Source: Eshraghiella sp964414835
GTDB taxonomy: Bacteria; Bacillota; Clostridia; Lachnospirales; Lachnospiraceae
Assembly: GCA_964414835.1 (NCBI GenBank)
Contig: CAYPWY010000038.1
Coordinates: forward strand, 1 to 13,620
Length of the DNA stretch: 13,620 nt
Reading direction: 5' to 3'
The translations under genes were made by a program, and so were the position numbers. This document shows, one piece after another, positions 1-5,600 of the stretch. The notes below the pieces were generated by a model. That model did not search any database. It saw only the letters and a list, made by a program, of their open reading frames with translations, and was not told where the DNA came from. Positions within the stretch are counted from its first letter, which is position 1. Each line of letters starts with the position of its first letter.

Positions 1-17
1 CCAGACCTTTCAAGTGA

Positions 18-220
18 AACAATTGCGAATTAATATTTTCCAAACAGTTGATAATCGGTGCCGTCATCATTGAGGACAGACGGCTGGAGGACAACCTTGA
101 CCGCAAGGAGAGGTACCATTGCTATTCAATGGACGCCGCCGAATTTGAAGGCAGCGATTATGGAACGGACGAAACACCGGAAACGCAGATGGAGAAGGAA
201 CTGGATGCAGAACGTATAAT
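18..220 (+). pseudogene. Fragment of a small sigma-factor-like regulator of conjugative elements
   Basis: The frame is open from 18; a TTG at 48 is the only start-like codon and has no convincing ribosome binding site. The readable stretch DRKERYHCYSMDAAEFEG followed by SDYGTDETPE resembles the N-terminal half of the short sigma-70-like proteins carried by conjugative elements of Lachnospiraceae and Ruminococcaceae; this is recalled family resemblance, not a search. The C-terminal DNA-binding half is absent. After about residue 57 the frame runs into a low-complexity lysine/isoleucine/valine tail made by a 12-base repeat that belongs to another gene in a different frame. The GC-rich codons of this fragment end sharply at about position 220, which marks the joint. 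It is most likely a non-functional relic. The family call is moderate; its broken state is clearer. Confidence 0.5.
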
Positions 221-490
221 AAAAGTACCCAAGATAGTATCCAAGATAGTACCCAAGATAGTATCCAAGATAAGAATTTGACAAATAAGGAATGGCAAAT
301 TCTTAGTATATGTAAAGAAGAAAAAAGTAAACAGGAGATTGCAAATCTTATGGGATACAGAACAATAAAGAGCATAAAGCCGGAAGTAGAATTTTTACTG
401 AAGAAAGGAAAGCTGAAAATGTCAATCCCAGATAAACCTAAAAGTAAAAATCAGAAATATATTGCGGCTAAAGATAAGAATATAGATTAA
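221..490 (+). pseudogene. C-terminal tail of an AlbA_2/RecG-like ATP-binding regulator (truncated)
   Basis: In the frame ending at the TAA at 488-490 the sequence reads as STQD/SIQD tetrapeptide repeats, then LTNKEWQILSICKEEKS, a helix-turn-helix-like stretch (QEIANLMGYRTIKSIKPEVE) and a closing IPDKPKSKNQKYI. This pattern (TQ-rich linker, winged-helix tail, 'IPDKP.S.NQKY' ending) is typical of the C-terminus of AlbA_2-domain putative transcriptional regulators/ATP-binding proteins. The N-terminal DNA-binding and ATPase parts are missing. A TTG at 278 could start a 70-residue protein, but no Shine-Dalgarno sequence precedes it. Codon use is AT-rich, unlike the preceding fragment. It is probably a decayed remnant of the same mobile-element region; expression as a tiny winged-helix protein cannot be excluded. 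Confidence 0.5.
224..271 (+). repeat. Four tandem 12-base repeats
   Basis: Four consecutive 12-base units alternate AGTACCCAAGAT and AGTATCCAAGAT, so the larger unit is 24 bases present twice. In the frame of the downstream fragment they encode STQD-SIQD-STQD-SIQD, the usual TQ-rich linker before the winged helix of AlbA_2-type proteins. In the frame of the upstream fragment they read as PKIVSKIV-like peptide. The array begins within a few bases of the joint between the two gene fragments. Confidence 0.9.
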
Positions 491-541
491 AAAATCATTT
501 GTTGAAATGTCTCCGAATTTACAGATAAGAGGGTAGTCCGA

Positions 542-907
542 ATGATGAAACGGGAAATTTTTGCTGCAGATGACGAATTTACAATATGTGCTATAGCTAA
601 TGAGGACAGAAGCGATTATGTAGAATTGCACAGGCAGTTAAACGGGGAAAAGTCACTATATTTGAATCCGTTATCAAAAGATATGATGTGGGAGCAGATA
701 CTGAGTAATGCAGATAGTGTATTTTCCTTGTTTACGGCAAAGGGAGATTCAGACATTGGAGTAACGCTGAACACCTACACGCATCTTGGTTTGGAGGACG
801 CTGCCGAGGAATTGAAACGGGTGGAAGAGCTGGCAGATGCCAGAAAGGAACTGGAAAAGGTCAAGGGTGAGAATCCGGTATCACAAAAAATGTTCCGGGC
901 AATTTAA
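542..907 (+). pseudogene. Chimera: GNAT-like N-terminus fused to tyrosine-recombinase C-terminus
   Basis: The 121-residue frame has two unrelated parts. Residues 1 to about 66 look like the start of a GNAT acetyltransferase (MKREIFAADDEFTICAI, then a region ending FSLFTAK); the acetyl-CoA binding part is absent. Residues ~68-121 match the end of the integrases of Tn916/Tn1549-like elements: SDIGVTLNTYTHLG with the catalytic Tyr at about residue 79, an acidic helix, and the terminal PVSQKMFRAI. The other catalytic residues (R, K, H/R, R) are lost, so it cannot recombine DNA. The joint near 740-748 is accompanied by a change from AT-rich to GC-rich codons. ATG codons at 542 and 545 follow a GAGGG at 7-9 bases, so the chimera could be translated. 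I read it as a deletion product inside a decaying element. The integrase tail is a firm call; the GNAT call is tentative. Confidence 0.7.
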
Positions 908-925
908 TATAGAAAGAACACTTGG

Positions 926-951
926 CGCTCTGCTTCGGCAGGGCGTTTTTT
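926..951 (+). terminator. Rho-independent terminator after the integrase remnant
   Basis: An 8-base stem (CGCTCTGC / GCAGGGCG, one G-U pair) closes a stable TTCG tetraloop and is followed by six T residues. It sits 19 bases after the stop of the integrase remnant, where elements of this type usually end transcription. Confidence 0.9.
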
Positions 952-1000
952 CTACATTCCCCACTCCCAAAATCCTGTGGTTTATGGTAGAATATTCGCA

Positions 1001-1039
1001 GTAGTAAAACACCCCCGTTCTTACTACGATTTTACTACG
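1001..1039. repeat. TTACTACG repeat cluster, possible element end / recombinase arm sites
   Basis: TTACTACG occurs as a direct repeat at 1021-1028 and 1032-1039 (11-base period). The second copy, as TTTTACTAC (1030-1038), is also the inverted complement of GTAGTAAAA at 1001-1009. Short repeats just outside the integrase 3' end are typical of the arm-binding sites and terminus of Tn916/Tn1549-like elements. The exact attachment core cannot be set because the other element end is not in the window. Confidence 0.5.
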
Positions 1040-1094
1040 TTTCATGTCCTCAACTTGCCTCGTTTTGCCGCATTTTGCTTATTCTGTGACAAAT

Positions 1095-1122
1095 TTAACA
1101 ATCTTTGAGCAAAAATTATAGT
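1095..1122 (+). promoter_or_regulatory. Sigma-A type promoter for the phosphatase-relQ operon
   Basis: A -35 box TTAACA (1095-1100) and a -10 box TATAGT (1117-1122) each match consensus at 5 of 6 positions and are 16 bases apart. Transcription would start near 1129, about 49 bases before the phosphatase ATG, inside the CGGCAAAC repeats. Confidence 0.6.
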
Positions 1123-1140
1123 CGGCAAACTGCGGCAAAC
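1123..1140 (+). repeat. Tandem CGGCAAAC repeat at the predicted transcription start
   Basis: CGGCAAAC occurs at 1123-1130 and 1133-1140 with a 10-base period, so both copies face the same side of the helix. A near-inverted copy, GTTTTGCCG, lies at 1062-1070. The placement just downstream of the -10 box fits a repressor operator; it could instead be a remaining recombinase site of the adjacent element. Confidence 0.5.
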
Positions 1141-1177
1141 CGGGGCAGAATACGGTATTTTAGGAGGATTTTCGTTT

Positions 1178-1675
1178 ATGATAAAAGTATTATTCGTTTG
1201 CCACGGCAATATTTGCAGAAGCCCTATGGCTGAGTTCATATTAAAGGATATGGTACAAAAGCAGGGTATCGCTGATCAGTTTGAGATTGCCTCGGCGGCA
1301 ACCAGTACGGAGGAAATCTGGAATGGGATAGGCAATCCGGTATATCCGCCGGCAAGGGAGGAGCTTGCCCGACATGGTATCGGTTGTCAGGGAAAACGGG
1401 CGGTTCAGTTAAGAAGTACCGATTATGATTATTATGATTATCTTATCGGTATGGATGCAATGAATATAAGAAATATGGAAAAAATAACGGGGCATTGCAA
1501 AGGCAAGATTCGTATGCTTCTGGAATATGCGGGAAGCAGTGCCGGCATCCGTGACCCATGGTATTCAGGACATTTTGATGAAACATATGAGGATATAGTA
1601 ACCGGATGTAAAGCATTTTTGAAGTATCTTAAAGACGAAGGAAAATTGGAGCAGCATTTATGGAAAACACAATGA
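1178..1675 (+). CDS. Low-molecular-weight protein tyrosine phosphatase
   Basis: A cytoplasmic enzyme that removes phosphate from protein tyrosine (or arginine) residues through a cysteinyl-phosphate intermediate. The P-loop signature C-x5-R-S is present at residues 8-15 (CHGNICRS) right after the first beta strand (VLFV), and the general-acid Asp is in the D-P pair at residues 126-127 (RDPWYSG). The length of 165 residues is usual for the family, so it looks intact. The ATG at 1178 is preceded by AGGAGG at 1162-1167. The 3' end overlaps the following alarmone synthetase gene by 16 bases, so the two are almost certainly cotranscribed from the promoter at 1095-1122. Whether the substrate is a tyrosine kinase target, an arginine-phosphorylated protein or something else cannot be told; no kinase gene is nearby. 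Confidence 0.93.
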   Translation: MIKVLFVCHGNICRSPMAEFILKDMVQKQGIADQFEIASAATSTEEIWNGIGNPVYPPAREELARHGIGCQGKRAVQLRSTDYDYYDYLIGMDAMNIRNMEKITGHCKGKIRMLLEYAGSSAGIRDPWYSGHFDETYEDIVTGCKAFLKYLKDEGKLEQHLWKTQ

Positions 1676-2367
1676 TATTGGATGACGGTTTGACGGATGA
1701 AATAATGAAAACATTTAAGTCGGCTATGGAACCTTCAAGACTTCTGATGACATATTATTCCTGTGCCATTATGGAGATTGAGACAAAATTTAAAGTCCTG
1801 AACCGTCAGTTTTCGCTGGAACAGGAGCATAATCCTATTGAAACCATAAAAACCAGATTGAAATCCGTGGAGAGTATTGTTAATAAGTTAAAATCGAAAA
1901 ACCTTCCTTTTACGGCAGAGTCGGTTGAAAAGAATTTATATGATGTAGCAGGAATCAGGGTTATATGTCCGTTTATTCAGGACATATATATGCTGGCAGA
2001 CTGCCTTCTGGAACAGGATGATGTTTTTTTGATTCAGAGAAAAGATTATATTAAAAATCCCAAAGAGAATGGATACCGCAGTCTTCATCTCATCGTCGAA
2101 ACGCCGATTTTTCTGAAAGATGAAAAACGTATGATGAAAGTTGAGGTACAGCTTCGTACAATCGCAATGGATTTCTGGGCGAGCCTTGAACACCGGATGC
2201 GTTACAAAAAAGAATTAAATCCGCAGTTGACCGATTATCTGTTTGCCGAATTGAAAGAGTGTGCGGACAACAGCGCACTGCTTGACGTCCGTATGGAGAA
2301 GGTCAAGGATGTAATTGAAAAGAACGAGACTTTGGAAAAAGCCGATTGTGATAAAACAGAGAAATAA
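1660..2367 (+). CDS. relQ: RelQ-type small alarmone synthetase (GTP pyrophosphokinase)
   Basis: A stand-alone (p)ppGpp synthetase that transfers pyrophosphate from ATP to GDP or GTP. The 235-residue protein has only the RelA/SpoT synthetase domain, with no HD hydrolase domain and no TGS/ACT regulatory domains, as in B. subtilis YjbM (RelQ). Visible motifs are YDVAGIRVICPF (about 94-105, the Asp being the expected metal ligand), the substrate-binding RKDYIKNPKENGYRSLH (127-143) and EVQLRT (162-167). The ATG at 1660 is preceded by GGAG at 1648-1651; an alternative ATG at 1672 forms an ATGA overlap with the phosphatase stop, so translational coupling is likely from either start. RelQ rather than RelP (YwaC) is inferred from overall pattern. 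The convergent radical SAM gene ends 10 bases downstream with no terminator between them. Confidence 0.9.
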   Translation: MENTMILDDGLTDEIMKTFKSAMEPSRLLMTYYSCAIMEIETKFKVLNRQFSLEQEHNPIETIKTRLKSVESIVNKLKSKNLPFTAESVEKNLYDVAGIRVICPFIQDIYMLADCLLEQDDVFLIQRKDYIKNPKENGYRSLHLIVETPIFLKDEKRMMKVEVQLRTIAMDFWASLEHRMRYKKELNPQLTDYLFAELKECADNSALLDVRMEKVKDVIEKNETLEKADCDKTEK

Positions 2368-2377
2368 AGCCACCGGA

Positions 2378-3265
2378 TTAAGTTTTGATGCTTTCATGAA
2401 AAAAATAGTTGGTATATTTTACATCTATTTTTCTGCAGTAATCATCAAGATAAGCCGCAAGCTTATTCCAATATGTGTTATCCTTACGGAGATATATTTG
2501 TGCGTATTTAGGTGCTAACTCAGGATAATTTACACTGATGTAATCAAGAATTTCTTTTTTGTATGAGCCCCTAAGATTCAGATTTTCAAACCAATATTCG
2601 CAGGTAATATTCCGGGAGGCATCTATTATTCCTTTGCAATCAGTGATGTACGGGAAAATAGGCGACATAAATAAAACCGTATATATGCCGGAATCATACA
2701 ACTGCGCCATCGCCGATAAACGTTCCTGAATTGTATCTGCGCTGTCCATGTCTTTTCGGAAAGCTTCGTCCAATGTGTTGATTGAAAAGGCAGCTTTAAG
2801 ATTGGGAAGTTTTTTCAGTAAATCCAAATCCCTTAATATCAAGCTTGATTTTGTGGATATTGTAATCTGACAGTCCGCATTAATAAGCTGTTCAAGTATC
2901 TTTCTGGTTGTCATATATTTTTCTTCAAAACGATTATAACAGTCTGTTACCGATGATATAAAAACCGATTTGCCCTGAAGTTTCTGAATATTGATGGGTT
3001 TGATGCATTCTTTTATGTCGATAAAACAGCCCCATTTTTCATTATGTTTTGTAAATCTTTTCATAAAGCAGGCGTAACAGTATTTGCATGCGTGAGGACA
3101 CCCCACATATGGGTTGATTACATAATCGCTTGCAGGAAGAGTTGATTTTGTCAGGTAATCTTTTACGGTGACTTTGCTCTCGACGATACCTATTTTATCT
3201 GCAAGCTGTTCCTGCGAATAGCCGTTTTGTTTTCTTAAAAGCTGTAATTTTTCCTGTAAATTCAT
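2378..3265 (-). CDS. Radical SAM protein with a truncated XRE-type N-terminus
   Basis: Residues ~1-28 (LQLLRKQNGYSQEQLADKIG) are the first helices of an XRE/Cro helix-turn-helix, cut off before the recognition helix. From about residue 30 the protein becomes a radical SAM enzyme: YVINPYVGCPHACKYCYA carries the C-x3-C-x2-C cluster motif (Cys56, 60, 63), followed by FISSVTDCYNRFEEKY, where relatives usually have SVTDPY. The layout resembles the SplB-like 'radical SAM mobile pair' proteins found in mobile regions; no partner gene is present here, and the substrate is unknown. The ATG at 3265 is chosen because GGGAGG precedes it by 7 bases and it overlaps the nadA stop as ATGA; the ATG at 3280 would use no visible binding site. 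Cotranscribed and translationally coupled with nadA. About 295 residues, with no membrane segments. Confidence 0.8.
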   Translation of the reverse strand: MNLQEKLQLLRKQNGYSQEQLADKIGIVESKVTVKDYLTKSTLPASDYVINPYVGCPHACKYCYACFMKRFTKHNEKWGCFIDIKECIKPINIQKLQGKSVFISSVTDCYNRFEEKYMTTRKILEQLINADCQITISTKSSLILRDLDLLKKLPNLKAAFSINTLDEAFRKDMDSADTIQERLSAMAQLYDSGIYTVLFMSPIFPYITDCKGIIDASRNITCEYWFENLNLRGSYKKEILDYISVNYPELAPKYAQIYLRKDNTYWNKLAAYLDDYCRKIDVKYTNYFFHESIKT

Positions 3266-3993
3266 TTGAATACCTCCCATTCATAAAGTATACCGGTTTC
3301 CGTTGCAATAATAAACTGTTTTTTTTCGCTTTCGGTTGCATAGGAAATAATACCTGATGTTGAACCTATGTAATCTGCCAGCTTCAGAATTACCTCCCGG
3401 CATTCAGGGTGGGCGAGAACCTCTGCCTGAGGATACCTTTTTTTGAGGGTAAGTATTTCATTTTCCGCAATAAGCTCATGAACCGGACAGAACCCCTTTA
3501 CCAGAATAATATTTTTCTCAGGAACCTGCTCAGCCACGTAACGTCCCAGATTTCTGTCGGGGATAAAAAGAATATTCTTGTTAGGCATATTTTTTATGAT
3601 GCGCACTGCATTGGATGAAGTGACGCAGACATTCGACCATGTTTTTATTTGTGCGGTGGAGTTGATGTAGCATACAACTGCCAGGTCTTCGTAGTTTTTT
3701 CTGGCTTCTTCAACTTCTTCACGTGTCACCATATGTGCCATAAAGCAGTCAGCATCGGCATCCGGTATCAATACCTGCTTGTCAGGGCTTAACATTGTTG
3801 CGCTTTCGCCCATAAAGGAAACACCGCAGAAAACGATGGTTTTGTTGGGCAGGTTTTTTGCTATTTTGCTGAGATAGAATGAGTCGCCTATGTAGTCTGC
3901 AAGTGCCTGAACCTCAGGACGCACATAGTAGTGTGCCAGAATAACTGCGTCTTTCTGCTGCTTTAGGTTTTGTATCTCTTCCTGTATTGTCAT
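3262..3993 (-). CDS. nadA: Quinolinate synthase NadA, C-terminally truncated
   Basis: NadA condenses iminoaspartate with dihydroxyacetone phosphate to quinolinate, the precursor of NAD, using a [4Fe-4S] cluster held by three Cys. The first 230 residues follow the family closely: VILAHYYVRPEVQALADYIGDS, VFCGVSFMGESA with the first Cys (56), NVCVTSSNAV with the second (123), and VLAHPECREV and ADYIGSTSGI. The protein then stops after TETGILYEWEVFK at 243 residues, against about 300 in the family. The segment with the third ligand, usually written C-x-N-M-K-K, is missing, so cluster binding should be impaired. The last codons double as the GGGAGG binding site of the radical SAM gene. The ATG at 3993 is chosen because GAGG lies 5-8 bases upstream and it matches the usual N-terminus. 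No nadB or nadC is adjacent. Confidence 0.85.
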   Translation of the reverse strand: MTIQEEIQNLKQQKDAVILAHYYVRPEVQALADYIGDSFYLSKIAKNLPNKTIVFCGVSFMGESATMLSPDKQVLIPDADADCFMAHMVTREEVEEARKNYEDLAVVCYINSTAQIKTWSNVCVTSSNAVRIIKNMPNKNILFIPDRNLGRYVAEQVPEKNIILVKGFCPVHELIAENEILTLKKRYPQAEVLAHPECREVILKLADYIGSTSGIISYATESEKKQFIIATETGILYEWEVFK

Positions 3994-4043
3994 TGTTTGC
4001 CTCGATTCTGCTGCAGCATAGCCGCAGCCTTTGCATTTCTGCA

Positions 4044-4094
4044 AGTATAGCACATATTAGGACATATGATAAGACATATGAAAACAGATATGTC
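4044..4094 (-). promoter_or_regulatory. nadA promoter with overlapping GACATAT operator-like repeats
   Basis: Read on the minus strand, TTATCA (4067-4072) and TATACT (4044-4049) are separated by 17 bases, giving a start near 4037. On the plus strand GACATATG occurs at 4061-4068 and 4073-4080 (12-base period), and the inverse ATATGTC lies at 4088-4094, so three half-sites cover the -35 region. NAD genes of Firmicutes are commonly controlled by NiaR, whose sites also have GACA half-sites 12 bases apart; assigning NiaR here is inference. The block also lies upstream of the divergent DUF305 gene. Confidence 0.5.
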
Positions 4095-4165
4095 AAAAAA
4101 ACTGACTGACATAAACCATTCAACCTTGCCTAAGTATTGAATATATTATATGAGGAGGTATTGCT

Positions 4166-4738
4166 ATGAACCCATGTAATGAATTGAGTATCGTATCAAA
4201 AAATTATCTTGATACTTTTTACTGTATTCTCGATGAAATGATTAAAGGAATGACAGATGTTGAACTTACCGACAGCATATCCTACAATTTTATGATTCAA
4301 ATGATTCCCCACCACCGCGGTGCAATCGAAATGTCACAGAACATTTTGAAATATACAACTGACATACAGCTTCAGAATATTGCGCTGGGGATTATTGAAT
4401 CCCAGACAAAGAGCATTGAGAATATGCAGGCGATAGAATGTAAGTGCATGGAGTTAGGCAATTCAGATAATGAGCTGTGTAAATTCCAGAATGAAATGGA
4501 GTGTATTATGCAGGTTATGTTTGCTGGGATGAATGATGCCCGTTCAACCAACAGCATTAACTGCAATTTCCTGTGGGAGATGATACCTCATCATATGGGT
4601 GCGGTTCGTATGTCAGAAACTACCTTGAAGTATAATATTTGTGACGGGCTTGTACCTATTCTTAATGCAATCATTGAATCACAGAAAAAGGGAATTATGC
4701 AGATGCAGAGACTTCTGAAGTGTCTGGGCTGCCGTTAA
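4166..4738 (+). CDS. Double DUF305-domain protein (ferritin-like fold predicted)
   Basis: The 190 residues contain two copies of the DUF305 signature: MIQMIPHHRGAIEMS (about 43-57) and LWEMIPHHMGAVRMS (about 136-150). Each is followed by a second helix ending in IIESQ (about 76-80 and 169-173) and a methionine-rich stretch. DUF305 proteins form four-helix, ferritin-like bundles; the conserved His-His and the many Met and Cys residues suggest metal binding, but no reaction is established. There is no signal peptide and no membrane segment, so it is probably cytoplasmic, whereas many DUF305 proteins are exported. AGGAGG at 4153-4158 supports the ATG at 4166. The upstream region is shared with the divergent nadA; a strong forward promoter is not obvious beyond a TATTAT-like -10 near 4144. 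It appears to be a single-gene unit. Confidence 0.8.
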   Translation: MNPCNELSIVSKNYLDTFYCILDEMIKGMTDVELTDSISYNFMIQMIPHHRGAIEMSQNILKYTTDIQLQNIALGIIESQTKSIENMQAIECKCMELGNSDNELCKFQNEMECIMQVMFAGMNDARSTNSINCNFLWEMIPHHMGAVRMSETTLKYNICDGLVPILNAIIESQKKGIMQMQRLLKCLGCR

Positions 4739-4780
4739 AACTCAATTTTGTAATTTGTAAAACATAAGTGTTAAAGGTTC

Positions 4781-4809
4781 TTGATTTTCTGCTGCCGCAG
4801 TACTATAAT
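4781..4809 (+). promoter_or_regulatory. Sigma-A type promoter of the ABC exporter operon
   Basis: TTGATT (4781-4786) and a perfect TATAAT (4804-4809) are 17 bases apart. Transcription would start near 4816, leaving a leader of about 75 bases that begins with the palindrome at 4819-4838. Confidence 0.8.
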
Positions 4810-4818
4810 TAAACAATG

Positions 4819-4838
4819 AGGTTAGTTATGACTAACCT
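4819..4838. promoter_or_regulatory. Palindromic operator candidate (AGGTTAGT-TATG-ACTAACCT)
   Basis: A perfect 8-base inverted repeat with a 4-base centre lies 10 bases after the TATAAT box, at the predicted transcription start. This is the usual place for a TetR-, MarR- or GntR-like repressor site on an exporter operon. No such regulator is encoded beside it, so the repressor would act from elsewhere. No T-run follows, which argues against a terminator. Confidence 0.6.
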
Positions 4839-4889
4839 AAAAGATGAAATGTAATCCGGTACCAAAGCCGCCGGACTGGAGGGAATAGT

Positions 4890-5588
4890 ATGTTTATACA
4901 ACTAAAAAACGCAAAGAAGCAGTATGGTACAGGCGAGGCAGCAGTGTATGCGCTGGATGGCGCCGAGTTGTCTGTGGGGCAGGGGAAGATTTATGTGATT
5001 CTCGGCCCTTCCGGCTCAGGAAAAAGTACTTTATTAAATATGATTGGAGGTTTGGACTCTTTGGACTCCGGCACTATTTCCGTGGCAGGACAGGATATAA
5101 GCAAGGCGGGGAAAAAGGAACTGACCAATTACAGGCGGGAGTCGGTGGGATTTGTATTCCAGTTTTATAACCTGATTCCCGACCTGACTGTTCAGGAAAA
5201 TATAGAAGTTGTTTCGGATATATCGGATAACCCGTTGGATATAGAGGAGGTCTTGGAAGCCCTTGATATTGAAAAATACAGGCGCAGATTCCCTAAGGAG
5301 TTGTCCGGCGGACAGCAGCAGAGAGTTGCCATAGCCAGAGCCTTAATCAAAAATCCCAAGCTGCTGTTGTGTGATGAGCTGACAGGTGCATTGGATACCA
5401 AATCATCCCGTCAGGTGTTGAAATTTATAGAAAAGGTCAACAGACAGTTTGGAACCACCATCGTAATAATTACCCACAACGAAGCCATTGCAGGCATGGC
5501 AGACTATATAGTGCGTATTAAGGACGGAAAAATTGCTTCCAACAAAGAAAATAGCAATAAGCTGCCGGCACAGGATTTGGAGCTTTAG
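4890..5588 (+). CDS. ABC transporter ATP-binding protein (MacB/LolD-like)
   Basis: The ATP-hydrolysing subunit of an exporter or mechanotransmission complex at the inner face of the membrane. All nucleotide-binding motifs are intact in 232 residues: Walker A GPSGSGKST (39-47), Q-loop FQFYNLIPDLT (Gln91), signature LSGGQQQRVAIARAL (138-152), Walker B LLLCDELTGALD (158-169) and the switch His in ITHN (196). The LTGALDTKSS form after Walker B and the short length are typical of the MacB/LolD/FtsE group that pairs with FtsX-like permeases. GGAGGG at 4878-4883 supports the ATG at 4890. The permease gene follows 12 bases later with its AGGAGG overlapping this stop codon, so the two form one operon controlled by the promoter and palindrome upstream. 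The transported substrate cannot be told from sequence. Confidence 0.93.
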   Translation: MFIQLKNAKKQYGTGEAAVYALDGAELSVGQGKIYVILGPSGSGKSTLLNMIGGLDSLDSGTISVAGQDISKAGKKELTNYRRESVGFVFQFYNLIPDLTVQENIEVVSDISDNPLDIEEVLEALDIEKYRRRFPKELSGGQQQRVAIARALIKNPKLLLCDELTGALDTKSSRQVLKFIEKVNRQFGTTIVIITHNEAIAGMADYIVRIKDGKIASNKENSNKLPAQDLEL

Positions 5589-5600
5589 GAGGAAATTGTT

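Noticed and set aside
224..271. Short CRISPR-like array
   Set aside because: The units are contiguous 12-base repeats without spacers, in coding sequence.
67..375. A 102-codon minus-strand open frame over the sigma-like and repeat region
   Set aside because: It is the antisense of the 12-base repeat and flanking fragments, giving a repetitive SWILSWVL peptide, with no binding site or family match.
4855..4875. TCCGG...CCGGA inverted repeat in the ABC operon leader
   Set aside because: Only 5 bases per arm and no T-run; likely chance beside the stronger palindrome at 4819-4838.
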